Both the position numbers and the translations under genes were made by a program. From positions 1 to 63,587 of the forward strand of contig CABUMF010000009.1 in the NCBI GenBank assembly GCA_902492655.1: a stretch of DNA of 63,587 bases. Reading direction: 5' to 3'. Each line of letters begins with the position of its first letter. The stretch's first letter is position 1. The stretch comes from an uncultured Eubacteriales bacterium (GTDB taxonomy: Bacteria > Bacillota > Clostridia > HGM11514). Positions 35,775-44,337 of the stretch are shown here, one piece after another. A model generated the notes under the pieces. That model worked only from the letters and a program-made list of their open reading frames with translations, had not been told where the DNA came from and did no database searches.

Positions 35775-35803
35775 AAAAACAAGGCGAAAATCGTCTTGTT
35801 TTT
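35775..35803 (+). terminator. Terminator after walK
   Basis: Stem AAAAACAAGGCGA / TCGTCTTGTTTTT with one G-T pair and a 3-nt loop, then GTTT. Confidence 0.8.
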
Positions 35804-35844
35804 GTTTAATTATACAAAATAATACCAAAATATTCATTTACCCC

Positions 35845-35873
35845 TTTACAAATTGATTAAAATATGTTAATAT
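35845..35873 (+). promoter_or_regulatory. Promoter of uraA
   Basis: TTTACA (35845-35850) and TAATAT (35868-35873), 17-nt spacer. Transcription from about 35880 would give a leader of roughly 170 nt before the uraA start. Confidence 0.7.
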
Positions 35874-35903
35874 TTTACCTGACAACTGAATACGGGAAAA
35901 ATT

Positions 35904-35942
35904 AAAAAAATCGATGCGAAACATCAACAGGATTTTTTTTTT
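35904..35942 (+). terminator. First terminator-like hairpin in the uraA leader
   Basis: AAAAAAATCGATG pairs with CATC and, after the bulge AACAG, GATTTTTTT; a run of ten T residues follows. It occurs about 25 nt into the predicted transcript, before any coding region. Confidence 0.6.
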
Positions 35943-35963
35943 GAAAATTTTAGGCAGAACAAG

Positions 35964-35997
35964 TCTTGTTTGAGTTTGGCAAACAGGATTTTTTTTT
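35964..35997 (+). terminator. Second terminator in the uraA leader
   Basis: Stem TCTTGTTTG / CAAACAGGA (one G-U pair) with a 7-nt loop, then nine T residues. It shares AACAGGATTTTTTTTT with the first hairpin. It lies 56 nt before the uraA start, so readthrough is needed for expression; attenuation is likely. Confidence 0.75.
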
Positions 35998-36053
35998 GGG
36001 TTTTTTTAGCTGTTCGGTTGGAAATTATTAAATTTTTCGGAGGTCTTTCACTA

Positions 36054-37409
36054 ATGAAACTGATTTACGACGTAAACGACAAACCCAAGTTCGGTCAGCT
36101 GATCGTTTTCGCAATCCAGCAGCTTCTCGCAATTATGGCGGCAACTCTGGTTGTTCCTGTAATTGTGGGTAACGGAATGAAACCCGAGGCGGCTCTTTTC
36201 GGAGCAGGTGTCGGCACGCTTATCTACGTGCTTTGCACCGCAAAACGAAGCCCGGTATTTCTCGGTTCTTCATTTGCTTTTCTCGGTTCAATGGCTGCCG
36301 CATTCGCAGGTGCGGTTTCTGCCGAAGCAGGCTATGCAGGTATTATTCTCGGTGCGGTTTTTGCAGGCCTTGTTTATGTAGTTATTGCTATTATTGTTAA
36401 ATGCGTAGGTGTAAACTGGATTGATAAGGTTATGCCGGCTGTTGTTATCGGGCCTACCGTTTCAATTATCGGTCTTTCTCTGGCAGGGAATGCCGTAGGC
36501 GACCTTGCAACGGGCAAAGTTATGATTGACGGCAATCAGGCAGCTTCTCCGCTTATTTGCATACTTTGCGGTATCATCACATTGTTTATTACCATGCTTG
36601 CTTCAACATACGGCAAAAAGATGGCAAAGCTTATCCCCTTCATTATTGGTATCATAGGCGGATATTCTGTTGCGACAATCTTTACGGTAATCGGTAATAT
36701 TGCAGGAATAGATGCACTTAAGGTTATCGACTTCTCTTACTTTACGGCTTTGGTTGCCGACGGCGTTACAATAAAGACATTTTTGACAGTTCCCGAATTT
36801 ACATTCCTTACAGCCGTTAAGGGCGTAAGCGCAATTACCCCGGGATATGTGGCAACAATCGCGGCGGCTTATGTTCCGGTTGCATTCGTTGTTTTCGCAG
36901 AACATATTGCAGACCACAAGAACATTTCATCTGTCATTGAAAAAGACCTTCTTAAGGATCCCGGACTTTGCAGAACCCTTCTCGGTGACGGTATCGGTTC
37001 AATGGTAGGTGCGTTCTTCGGCGGTTGCCCCAACACAACCTACGGCGAGTCTATCGGCTGCGTTGCAATCACAAGAAACGCTTCCGTTCTTACTATAATT
37101 GCGGCGGCAATCGGTGCAATCATTATTTCCTTTGTTGCTCCCTTTGTTGCAATAGTTAATTCAATCCCCAACTGCGTAATGGGCGGCGTTTGTATGGCAC
37201 TTTACGGATTTATCGCTGTATCCGGTCTTAAGATGTTCAAAAATCTTGACCTTGATGATAACAGAAATCTCTTTGTTGTCAGCGCAATCCTTATTGCAGG
37301 TATCGGTGGTCTTACACTCGACTTCGGAGCAGTTAAAATTACTTCTGTTGCAGCAGCTCTCATTCTCGGAATTATCACAAACTTTATTCTTTCAAAGAAA
37401 GCTAACTAA
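36054..37409 (+). CDS. uraA: Uracil permease (NCS2 family)
   Basis: 451 residues from ATG 36054 behind TCGGAGG; a frame extending to 35970 covers only T-rich leader sequence. NCS2 transporter with about fourteen membrane segments. Conserved: FAIQQLLAIMAATLVVPVIV, a Glu-containing FAEHIADHKNISS (substrate-binding region of UraA), and GCPNTTYGESIG (the NxT/E helix). It imports uracil with protons. The ending is followed by a strong bidirectional terminator. The leader suggests control by pyrimidine level. Confidence 0.93.
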   Translation: MKLIYDVNDKPKFGQLIVFAIQQLLAIMAATLVVPVIVGNGMKPEAALFGAGVGTLIYVLCTAKRSPVFLGSSFAFLGSMAAAFAGAVSAEAGYAGIILGAVFAGLVYVVIAIIVKCVGVNWIDKVMPAVVIGPTVSIIGLSLAGNAVGDLATGKVMIDGNQAASPLICILCGIITLFITMLASTYGKKMAKLIPFIIGIIGGYSVATIFTVIGNIAGIDALKVIDFSYFTALVADGVTIKTFLTVPEFTFLTAVKGVSAITPGYVATIAAAYVPVAFVVFAEHIADHKNISSVIEKDLLKDPGLCRTLLGDGIGSMVGAFFGGCPNTTYGESIGCVAITRNASVLTIIAAAIGAIIISFVAPFVAIVNSIPNCVMGGVCMALYGFIAVSGLKMFKNLDLDDNRNLFVVSAILIAGIGGLTLDFGAVKITSVAAALILGIITNFILSKKAN

Positions 37410-37427
37410 TCGGAAAAGAACAATAAA

Positions 37428-37455
37428 AATCCTCCCGAAAATTTTCGGGAGGATT
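37428..37455. terminator. Bidirectional terminator between uraA and comM
   Basis: A perfect 14-bp palindrome without a spacer, AATCCTCCCGAAAA next to TTTTCGGGAGGATT, with A/T flanks on both sides. It separates two converging units. Confidence 0.92.
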
Positions 37456-37457
37456 AT

Positions 37458-38987
37458 TTAATTGTCTTCTCTGTCCAAAGAACGGAACGAAATTGCTTGA
37501 AGGATATGCTCTTTTCTTATATCCGGCACTCCTTCAAGATCTGCTATGGTTCTTGAAACCTTAAGTATTCTGCTGTATCCTCTTGCGCTCATTCCGAGCT
37601 TTTCAAAAGCCGCTTTCAAAATTGCCGAGGATTCGTCGTCAATCCTGCAATATTTTTCGATTTGCGGAGCCGAAAGCTGAGAATTGGAATAAATTCCTTC
37701 GTCTTTATATCGTTCAAGCTGAATTTGTCTTGCACGGTTTACTCTTTCTTTGATTTGAGCCGATGATTCCCCGTGATTTTTTGAACGCATATCGTCAAAC
37801 TTTACCTGTGCAACCTGAAGGTGAATATCAATTCTGTCCATCATCGGGCCGCTGATTCTTGACATATATCTCATTCTTTGCGTAGGCGTGCAGGTGCATT
37901 TTTTGTTCGGATCTCCGTAATGACCGCATTTGCAAGGGTTCATTGAAGCAACGAGCATGGTGTTGCAAGGATATGAAACCGAGCCGCTCACTCTCGATAC
38001 GGTGACTATGCCGTCCTCAAGAGGCTGGCGCATTACATCAATAGCTCGTTTTTCAAATTCGGGAAACTCGTCCAAAAACAGAACACCGTTATGGGCAAGG
38101 CTGATTTCTCCGGGCCTCGGAAAAGTGCCGCCGCCCACGAGCCGAACGGACGAAACCGTGTGATGGGGATGCCGAAACGGACGAACGGTCATTAAAGACA
38201 TTCCCGGTGGGAGCTCCCCTGCAATGGAGTGGATTTTCGTAACCTCTATGGCTTCGGATATTGTGAGATCGGGAAGTATCGAGGGAAGCCTTTGCGCAAG
38301 CATGGTCTTACCCGAACCCGGAGGCCCCACCATAAGACAGTTATGTCCTCCCGCCGCCGCAATCTCAAGACCGTATTTTGCATTTTCCTGCCCTCTCACA
38401 TCTGAAAAATCGGGAAGGTTTCGAGCCGCCGTCCTGAATGCTTGTTCTATGTTTCCGACCGTCGGTAAAATCGGCTTCATGCCCGTCAGGTGCAGTAAAA
38501 GCTCATTAAGGGTTTTGGGTGCATAAACCTCAACCCCTTGTGCAACCGCCGCCTCCGATGCGTTTTCCGGAGGAACAACAACCTTTTTTATTCCGAGCCG
38601 TCTTGCGCAGTCAACCATGGGGAGAACACCGTTGATTTTTCTTATTTCTCCGCCGAGGGAAAGCTCGCCTATAAACATATACTCCGAAGGGTTATTAACC
38701 GTCAGAGTTTCCGTTGCGAGCAAAATGCCTATGGCAATAGGAAGGTCATATATAGCACCCTCTTTTTTTATGTCAGCCGGTGCAAGATTTATCGTGATTT
38801 TTTTTACCGGCATTTCAAAACCGCTGTTTTTTATTGCGGAACGCACTCTTTCCTTTGATTCCTTTACTGCGGCATCGGGAAGCCCGACTATCTCAAAGGA
38901 AGGCAGCCCCCGTGATACATCTGCCTCGACCTTAACGGGAAATCCGTTTATTCCCGATATGGCACAGCTTAAAATTTCAGAAAGCAT
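37458..38987 (-). CDS. comM: YifB/ComM-family AAA+ ATPase (Mg-chelatase-like)
   Basis: 509 residues. N-terminal ChlI-like domain (about 1-170, LPSFEIVGLPDAAVKESKER), AAA+ core with Walker A GPPGSGKT (about 218) and Walker B VLFLDEFPEF, and the C-terminal Mg-chelatase domain with SARGYSRILKVSRTIADLEG. ComM is a branch-migration helicase used in natural transformation. Last gene of the dnaX-ybaB-recR-comM unit, whose members all handle DNA. Its ATG lies next to the recR stop. Confidence 0.93.
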   Translation of the reverse strand: MLSEILSCAISGINGFPVKVEADVSRGLPSFEIVGLPDAAVKESKERVRSAIKNSGFEMPVKKITINLAPADIKKEGAIYDLPIAIGILLATETLTVNNPSEYMFIGELSLGGEIRKINGVLPMVDCARRLGIKKVVVPPENASEAAVAQGVEVYAPKTLNELLLHLTGMKPILPTVGNIEQAFRTAARNLPDFSDVRGQENAKYGLEIAAAGGHNCLMVGPPGSGKTMLAQRLPSILPDLTISEAIEVTKIHSIAGELPPGMSLMTVRPFRHPHHTVSSVRLVGGGTFPRPGEISLAHNGVLFLDEFPEFEKRAIDVMRQPLEDGIVTVSRVSGSVSYPCNTMLVASMNPCKCGHYGDPNKKCTCTPTQRMRYMSRISGPMMDRIDIHLQVAQVKFDDMRSKNHGESSAQIKERVNRARQIQLERYKDEGIYSNSQLSAPQIEKYCRIDDESSAILKAAFEKLGMSARGYSRILKVSRTIADLEGVPDIRKEHILQAISFRSLDREDN

Positions 38988-38988
38988 T

Positions 38989-39591
38989 TTATTTCAGCTC
39001 CCGTCTGCCTTCAATGGCTCTCGCTATCGTAACTTCGTCGGAATACTCCAAGTCACCGCCAATAGGAATCCCGTGCGCAATTCTTGAAACCTTTATCCCG
39101 AACGGACGCAAAAGTCTTGCAATATACATTGCCGTTGCCTCACCTTCAACCGTTGTGCCGGTTGCCAGAATTATTTCCTTTATGTTTTCGTGACCGAGCC
39201 TTGTTACAAGCTCTTTGATTTTAATGTCCTCGGGAGAAACGCCGTCCATTGGCGAAAGAGCACCGTGAAGAACGTGATAAAGCCCGTTGTATTCATGAGT
39301 TTTTTCCATTGCGATAACATCTCTCGGATTTTCGACAACACAAACTGTTGTATTGTCTCTTTTGGGAGAGGCGCAAATTTTGCACAGCTCGCTGTCGGAA
39401 AGATTTTGACAAACCCGGCAGGTGCAAACGGTCTTTTTTGCGTTTATTACCGCATTTGCAAAGCTTTCTGCATCTGCCTCATTCATATCCAAAACATGAA
39501 ACGCCAAACGCTCTGCGGTTTTATGTCCTATCCCCGGCAGTTTTTCAAACTCATCAATGAGCTTTGCTACCGGCGCTATATAGTAATCCAT
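38989..39591 (-). CDS. recR: Recombination protein RecR
   Basis: 200 residues, family length. HhH element LPGIGHKTAERLAFHV (about 18-33), C4 zinc finger CRVCQNLSDSELCKIC (about 57-72), and Toprim domain VVENPRDVIAMEKT to GEATAMYIARLLRPFG. RecR loads with RecO and RecF on gapped DNA. The gene begins 3 nt past the ybaB stop. Confidence 0.96.
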   Translation of the reverse strand: MDYYIAPVAKLIDEFEKLPGIGHKTAERLAFHVLDMNEADAESFANAVINAKKTVCTCRVCQNLSDSELCKICASPKRDNTTVCVVENPRDVIAMEKTHEYNGLYHVLHGALSPMDGVSPEDIKIKELVTRLGHENIKEIILATGTTVEGEATAMYIARLLRPFGIKVSRIAHGIPIGGDLEYSDEVTIARAIEGRRELK

Positions 39592-39594
39592 GGA

Positions 39595-39939
39595 TTAAAA
39601 GAGCCCCGGGATGTTAAGGCCGCTTGTGTATTTGCTGAGATTTTTAACCGCATCCTCCTCAGCCGCAGTAAGCGCTTCGTTAACTGCCGCAACAATCATG
39701 TCTGTAAGCATTTCGATGTCGTCCGGATCAACCGCTTCCGGAGCGATAACAATTTCGGAAAGTCTTTTTTCTCCCGTAACAACCGCTTTAACCGCACCGC
39801 CGCCTGCGGAGGCTTCATAAACCTTCTGTTCAAGCTGCTCCTGGGTTTCGGTCATTTCTCTTTGCATTTTTTGAATTTGCTTCATCATATTGTTCATATT
39901 TCCGGGCATACCGGCTCCGTTAAATCTTCCTTTAGCCAT
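39595..39939 (-). CDS. ybaB: YbaB/EbfC nucleoid-associated protein
   Basis: 114 residues. The N-terminus AKGRFNGAGMPGNMNNMM leads into the coiled-coil MKQIQKMQREMTETQEQLEQ, then a beta sheet with GGGAVKAVVTGEKRL and a C-terminal helix. Forms a dimer that binds DNA. Overlaps the dnaX end by 8 nt and is followed by recR, the usual trio. Confidence 0.95.
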   Translation of the reverse strand: MAKGRFNGAGMPGNMNNMMKQIQKMQREMTETQEQLEQKVYEASAGGGAVKAVVTGEKRLSEIVIAPEAVDPDDIEMLTDMIVAAVNEALTAAEEDAVKNLSKYTSGLNIPGLF

Positions 39940-41623
39940 TTTTTAAATCTCCTTTTATAATTATATTTGTTGTTTTACCTAATTTTACTGCCGTGGCGGC
40001 AAGGGGATCTTCGTCTGCCGCCTGTTCCGGAAAATCGGAAGACAGCGCAGGCTCTCCCTTATCATACACGATGTCGCAAACCGCATCGCAAACCTCGCAC
40101 ACCGCGTCCTTTATTGCCTCTGTATGTTCTTTTGTTTGAAGAAAATCGGCAAGTCCTATTATAACAAGCTTTGAATCGTTAACCCTGAAGGATGCCGACA
40201 AAAGACCTGTCGAAAGCAGCTTATTTGTATTTCCTATATGCTCCAGAACCTCCGTCCAGCGGTCAAATATTACGGATAAATCCCCTCTGTCCTCGTTTTC
40301 CTTCCGGGGTGCCGCTTCAATCGGAGCCTCGGGTGCATCCGGTAGGTTTTCATCTTCATCATAAGGAATGTCGGGGATGTATTCTTCATCATCTTCTTCG
40401 GGAAGGTCGGGAACATATTCATCCTCTACTTCCGAAGGCTGCTCCTGATAAGGAACTTGCGGAGCGGAAAAATCTCCCGAATCCAGTCTTTTTTCAAGCT
40501 CGTCCATCCTTTTCATCAGCGGCTCAAAGGAAGCGTCCGCCTTCGGATGAGAAAGCCTTATGATAACCGACTCCAGAACAAGCCTCGGGTTCGCCGAATA
40601 TCTTGCCGTTTCATACGCCTTCATAATTTGCTCAAGGCAGAAAACCGCTTTTTCCGTACCGAATTTTGAGGCTTGCCCGAGAATTTGCTCCCGGTCAAAA
40701 TCCCCCGCATCTATAAGCTTTGCCGAATCCGGGGACGACGCAACAATAAGATTTCTGAAATGCTGCGCCATACATTCCGTAACCCTTAACGCATCACAGC
40801 CGCTCGCCATGATTTTATCTATAAGCGTAAGTGCTTTTGTGAAGCTGTGATTATATATAGCGTCCGCAACAGATATGAGAAAATCGTTGCTCATAAGCCC
40901 CGTAACGGATAAAACGATTTCATCGGTAATCACGCCGCCGTTATAGGATGCACACTGGTCAAGAATCGAAATAGCATCACGCATACCGCCCTTTGCCGCA
41001 CGAACAATCATTGCGTAGGATGAATCCGGAACCGTAAAGCCTTCCTGCGAGGATATGTATTTAAGCCTTTCGGTCATTTTTACATCCGAAACAAGCTTAA
41101 AGTCAAACCTCTGACATCTCGAAAGGATAGTAACCGGAACCTTATGGGTTTCTGTGGTTGCAAGTATAAAAATTGCGTGCTCGGGGGGCTCCTCGAGGGT
41201 TTTAAGCAGTGCGTTGAAAGCACCCTGAGTCATCATGTGAACCTCGTCCACTATATATACTTTATATTTCATTCCCGAAGGAAGATACGAAATTTCCTCG
41301 TTTAATTCACGGACATTGTCAACGCCGTTGTTTGAAGCGGCGTCCATTTCCACAACATCAAGCAGACTGCCGTCCGAAATCCCCCTGCAGGTTCTGCACT
41401 TATTGCAAGGACTGCCGTTTACGGGATTTTCGCAGTTTACCGCCTTTGCAAACACCTTTGCGGAGGTTGTTTTTCCCGTTCCCCTTGAACCGCAGAACAG
41501 ATAAGCGTGAGAAATATGACCCGAAACAATTTCGTTTTTAAGGGTATTTGTAATATGCTCCTGTCCGACAATGTCCTCAAATGTCTGAGGTCGCCATTTT
41601 CGGTACAGAGATAAGTATGCCAT
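39932..41623 (-). CDS. dnaX: DNA polymerase III subunits gamma/tau
   Basis: 563 residues. Clamp-loader AAA+ domain with Walker A GSRGTGKTT (about 45), zinc cluster CENPVNGSPCNKCRTC, VEMDAASNNGVDN, Walker B VYIVDEVHMMT and sensor 1 LATTETHKVP, then domains II and III to about 370. A proline/glutamate-rich linker (about 375-440) and a DnaX C-terminal (tau) domain follow. I see no clear A-AAA-AAG slippery site with a hairpin, so frameshifting to gamma is not claimed. ATG 41623 is preceded by AAAGGGG. It is read from the SRP RNA side, the common Firmicutes gene order. Confidence 0.95.
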   Translation of the reverse strand: MAYLSLYRKWRPQTFEDIVGQEHITNTLKNEIVSGHISHAYLFCGSRGTGKTTSAKVFAKAVNCENPVNGSPCNKCRTCRGISDGSLLDVVEMDAASNNGVDNVRELNEEISYLPSGMKYKVYIVDEVHMMTQGAFNALLKTLEEPPEHAIFILATTETHKVPVTILSRCQRFDFKLVSDVKMTERLKYISSQEGFTVPDSSYAMIVRAAKGGMRDAISILDQCASYNGGVITDEIVLSVTGLMSNDFLISVADAIYNHSFTKALTLIDKIMASGCDALRVTECMAQHFRNLIVASSPDSAKLIDAGDFDREQILGQASKFGTEKAVFCLEQIMKAYETARYSANPRLVLESVIIRLSHPKADASFEPLMKRMDELEKRLDSGDFSAPQVPYQEQPSEVEDEYVPDLPEEDDEEYIPDIPYDEDENLPDAPEAPIEAAPRKENEDRGDLSVIFDRWTEVLEHIGNTNKLLSTGLLSASFRVNDSKLVIIGLADFLQTKEHTEAIKDAVCEVCDAVCDIVYDKGEPALSSDFPEQAADEDPLAATAVKLGKTTNIIIKGDLKNG

Positions 41624-41689
41624 AAGGAAAACCCCTTTGTCGAAAATAATAAAAGCCGCACGCCCGATTTTGAATTAAATCCATACACG

Positions 41690-41918
41690 TCCCCTTGCAG
41701 TTAGCTCAACCCAGGCACTCTTGCGGCACACGGATAACAGATGCTTAATGCTGCTTCATTCCTGACCTGACATGGTTCACATCCGATCTGTTGCGCAAGA
41801 CCCGAATCTCAACACCACTTACAAAGGGCTGACTATACAGAAATAACCCGAGATCGGACAACACCCTTGCTATAGCGGATTGCAAGTACAGGGCACCGCT
41901 ACCTCCCCGGCTGTGCGA
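41690..41918 (-). ncRNA. ffs: Signal recognition particle RNA (large Gram-positive type)
   Basis: About 230 nt on the minus strand; ends approximate. The Alu domain is marked by CCGGGGAGGTAGCGGTGCCC near the 5' end and the S-domain tip by GTCAGGTCAGGAATGAAGCA, the conserved apical loop that binds Ffh and FtsY. The two halves fold back on each other, and the 3' part contains GCCTGGGTTGAGCT. Position directly upstream of dnaX is the standard Firmicutes location. Within the 490-nt stretch 41624-42116, the rest holds only the dnaX ribosome-binding site, the promoter of this RNA and the xpt leader. Confidence 0.93.
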
Positions 41919-41922
41919 CTAT

Positions 41923-41951
41923 GGTATAATGAATGTGCAAAACACACTCAA
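41923..41951 (-). promoter_or_regulatory. Promoter of the SRP RNA gene
   Basis: Minus-strand TTGAGT (41946-41951) and TATACC (41923-41928), 17-nt spacer, about 7 nt before the RNA's 5' end. Confidence 0.55.
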
Positions 41952-42116
41952 TATCAAGGTTACCTAATTATTATAATATAAAATGCAATAATTATCAAGT
42001 CTTTTTTTGAAATTCCGCAATTTTTTTTGAAAATTAACGCTTTACAAAAGAAGAAAAATGTAGTAGAATATATATAATATTTGTATAATGAGTCGAATTG
42101 GGGCGGAGGAATTGTT

Positions 42117-42689
42117 ATGGAGCTTCTTAAGCAGAGAATATTAAGGGACGGCAAGCTCAGGGACGGGAATGTCCTTAAGGTGGACAGCTTTCTTAATCAT
42201 CAGATGGATGTCGGGCTTTTTAAGGAAATGGGAAAGGAATTCAAAAAAAGGTTTTCCGACTGCGAGATAAACAAAATTCTGACCATTGAAGCTTCGGGTA
42301 TCGGAATTGCCTGCCTTGCGGCGGAGGTTTTCGATGTTCCCGTGGTTTTTGCGAAAAAATCAAAATCCAAAAACATTGACGGCGATGTTTATTCATCGAA
42401 GGTGAAGTCCTTTACTCACGGTAAGATTTACGATATTATTGTTTCAAAGGATTATCTGGGTGCAAGCGACAAGGTGCTTATAATAGACGATTTTTTGGCT
42501 AACGGTGCGGCGCTTATGGGGCTTTCGGAGCTTGTGAAGGATTCGGGCGCAGAGCTTGTCGGGGCCGGAATTTGCATTGAAAAAGGCTTTCAGCCCGGCG
42601 GGAAGATGCTGCGGGATATGGGGCTCAGAGTAGAGTCTCTTGCAATTATAGATTCAATGTCTTTGGAAGACGGTATTAAATTCAGATAA
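42117..42689 (+). CDS. xpt: Xanthine phosphoribosyltransferase
   Basis: 190 residues from ATG 42117 behind GCGGAGGA; earlier in-frame codons are in the promoter region. Xpt landmarks: NHQMDVGLFKEMGKEF near the N-terminus and the PRPP-binding loop VLIIDDFLANGAAL (about 122-135). Converts xanthine and PRPP to XMP in purine salvage. No purine riboswitch core or xanthine-binding leader could be recognised in the 115 nt before the gene, unlike many Firmicutes xpt genes. It has its own terminator. Confidence 0.95.
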   Translation: MELLKQRILRDGKLRDGNVLKVDSFLNHQMDVGLFKEMGKEFKKRFSDCEINKILTIEASGIGIACLAAEVFDVPVVFAKKSKSKNIDGDVYSSKVKSFTHGKIYDIIVSKDYLGASDKVLIIDDFLANGAALMGLSELVKDSGAELVGAGICIEKGFQPGGKMLRDMGLRVESLAIIDSMSLEDGIKFR

Positions 42690-42700
42690 CCTGTTTTGCG

Positions 42701-42737
42701 AAAATCGTGGGTTTTTGTCGAAAACTCACGATTTTTC
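42701..42737 (+). terminator. xpt terminator
   Basis: Stem AAAATCGTGGGTTTT / AAAACTCACGATTTT with a loop of about 5 nt and one mismatch, followed by TC. It lies 12 nt past the stop, and the ruvX promoter begins just beyond. Confidence 0.8.
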
Positions 42738-42741
42738 ACGG

Positions 42742-42770
42742 TTGACACGGGCTCTGATATTTGTTATACT
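42742..42770 (+). promoter_or_regulatory. Promoter of ruvX
   Basis: TTGACA (42742-42747) and TATACT (42765-42770), 17-nt spacer. Confidence 0.85.
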
Positions 42771-42804
42771 GAAATTGTACGAAAATATAAAAAAGGGTGA
42801 TATT

Positions 42805-43233
42805 GTGAGAGTTCTCGGAATAGACTATGGTGATGCGAGAGTCGGGCTCGCCATATCGGATCCGTTTGGGTGGACAGCGTCGGAGCTCCCTCAGATAAAG
42901 GGCGGTGATCTCGGCAGAGCCGGAAATCAGATTGCGGCAATCTGCAAGGAACGGGGCGTGGAAAAAATCGTACTCGGATACCCGAAAAACATGAATGGCA
43001 CGGTTGGGCCGAGAGGCGAAATTTCCGAGCAATTCCGTGATATATTGGAGAAAAAGACGGGGCTTTCGGTTGTCCTTTGGGATGAAAGGTTGTCAACGGT
43101 GTCGGCAATAAACATTATGAACAGTTCCAATTTCAAAAGCTCAAAGAGAAAGGAAAGGCGTGATTCTCTTTCCGCGGCAATTATTCTTGAAAGCTATCTT
43201 AAAAGTCAGGAGAACAAATCGGGACTTGACTAA
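42805..43233 (+). CDS. ruvX: Holliday-junction resolvase-like RuvX (YqgF)
   Basis: 142 residues from GTG 42805, with AAGGGTGA at normal spacing, giving the family start VRVLGIDYGDARVG. A start at 42715 would add 30 residues that cover the promoter. RNase H-like fold with first acidic residue in GIDYGDARVGLAISDP, GYPKNMNG, and a later WDERLSTVSA. It processes the 5' end of 16S pre-rRNA in bacteria where this has been tested. Followed by its frequent partner, a DUF1292 gene. Confidence 0.95.
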   Translation: MRVLGIDYGDARVGLAISDPFGWTASELPQIKGGDLGRAGNQIAAICKERGVEKIVLGYPKNMNGTVGPRGEISEQFRDILEKKTGLSVVLWDERLSTVSAINIMNSSNFKSSKRKERRDSLSAAIILESYLKSQENKSGLD

Positions 43234-43254
43234 ACTGTATTTATGTTGTACAAT
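43226..43254 (+). promoter_or_regulatory. Promoter of the DUF1292 gene
   Basis: TTGACT (43226-43231, overlapping the ruvX stop) and TACAAT (43249-43254), 17-nt spacer. Confidence 0.75.
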
Positions 43255-43286
43255 AGTATTATCGTAAAATGAAAGGCGGTAGAATT

Positions 43287-43583
43287 ATGAGCGAAAATGA
43301 AGACATAATCGTTCTTTATGATGAGGACGGCAACGAGGAAAATTATGAGCATATTGATACAATAAAGTTTAACGGCGAATCCTATGTGGTTCTGACACCG
43401 GCTAATCTTTCCGAGGAAGAGGAAGAATCGGAGGATCTTGAGGTTGTGTTTATGAAGATTGTTCCCGATCCCGAAAATCCCGGAGAAGAAATGCTGATTG
43501 TTATTGATGATGACGATGAGCTTGACGCTGTTTTTGCAGAGTTTTCAAGAATCATGGATGAATATGAGGATGAGGACGAATAG
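43287..43583 (+). CDS. DUF1292 protein (YrzB type)
   Basis: 98 residues from ATG 43287, 7 nt after AAAGGCGG; an ATG at 43269 in the same frame precedes that site and is not the start. Strongly acidic small protein with ENYEHIDTIKFNGESYVVL and ENPGEEMLIVIDDDDE, as in YrzB. Function not established. Linked to ruvX in most Firmicutes. Confidence 0.92.
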   Translation: MSENEDIIVLYDEDGNEENYEHIDTIKFNGESYVVLTPANLSEEEEESEDLEVVFMKIVPDPENPGEEMLIVIDDDDELDAVFAEFSRIMDEYEDEDE

Positions 43584-43599
43584 CGTTCAAAATTGTATG

Positions 43600-43793
43600 G
43601 TATCCCTGCTGTGTGCGTGAACTCCGACAAAGAATTTAACCGATAGATGAAAATTAGGGAGACCTTATTCTTCCGTGGCGTATACGCCCCCGTCTTTTGA
43701 CGCCAGGGGACATATAAAGCGGAGGATGGGTCACCCACCTGTGTGAAGCAGGTTAAATTTTCAAGGAGATAACGGCACCGCGGGGCATTTTTG
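43600..43793 (+). ncRNA. ssrS: 6S RNA (ssrS), probable
   Basis: A 190-nt non-coding stretch in the gap after the DUF1292 gene. The 5' CCCTGCTGTG pairs with the 3' CACCGCGGGG over nine of ten positions, closing a long hairpin; CACCCACCTG and CAGGTTAAA form an inner stem near the 3' side, and TCAAGG precedes ACGGCACCGCGG. This is the layout of clostridial 6S RNA, which mimics an open promoter and sequesters sigma-A polymerase. A T run follows. Call made from memory of the family; a covariance search is needed. Confidence 0.72.
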
Positions 43794-43824
43794 TATATTA
43801 AATTATTGTCGAGGTGTGATTTTT

Positions 43825-44337
43825 ATGAACGGTTTTAAAGAAATTTCTGTTTGCGATTTAAAGAAAACTCCTTTTGAAATGATTGGAAAGGACTGGATGC
43901 TCATTTCCGCAGAATCAGAAGGCAGAGTCAACATGATGACCGCAAGCTGGGGCGGTATGGGCTTTATGTGGAATAAAAATGTTGCTTTTGCGGTGGTTCG
44001 CCCCCAAAGATTTACCAAAACCCTTATTGATAAGGAGGATAAGTTTTCTCTTTCGTTTTACGGGGAGGAATACAGAAAAGTGCTGAATTATTGCGGCTCC
44101 GCAAGCGGTAAAAATGAAGACAAGGCTCGAGGATCCGGTCTTACTCCCGTTTTTTCGGACGGTACGGTAAGCTTTGCGGAGGCTGAAATTACCTTCATTT
44201 GCAAAAAGCTTTTTGCTCAGGAATTTTCAAAGGAATCCTTTATCGACAAAAGCATTATTGATAAAATGTATCCCGGAGACGATTATCACACTCTGTATAT
44301 TGCGGAAATAGAGAAGGTTTATGTTAAAAATGCTTGA
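43825..44337 (+). CDS. Flavin reductase-like protein
   Basis: 170 residues from ATG 43825 (GAGGTGTGA upstream). Flavin-reductase-like split barrel: MLISAESEGRVNMMTASWGGMGFMWNK fits the FMN-binding strand pattern, with VVRPQRFTKTLI and KFSLSFYGEEYRKVL. Expected to bind FMN non-covalently and pass electrons from NAD(P)H or an unknown donor. No partner gene is adjacent; the secA promoter overlaps its stop. Confidence 0.82.
   Translation: MNGFKEISVCDLKKTPFEMIGKDWMLISAESEGRVNMMTASWGGMGFMWNKNVAFAVVRPQRFTKTLIDKEDKFSLSFYGEEYRKVLNYCGSASGKNEDKARGSGLTPVFSDGTVSFAEAEITFICKKLFAQEFSKESFIDKSIIDKMYPGDDYHTLYIAEIEKVYVKNA

Noticed and set aside
39932..41623. Programmed frameshift in dnaX producing a short gamma form
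   Set aside because: No slippery A-AAA-AAG heptamer followed by a clear hairpin was seen in the region where it would be expected.
42000..42116. Purine riboswitch before xpt
   Set aside because: The leader is too short and I could not find the conserved aptamer core; only AT-rich promoter sequence is visible.
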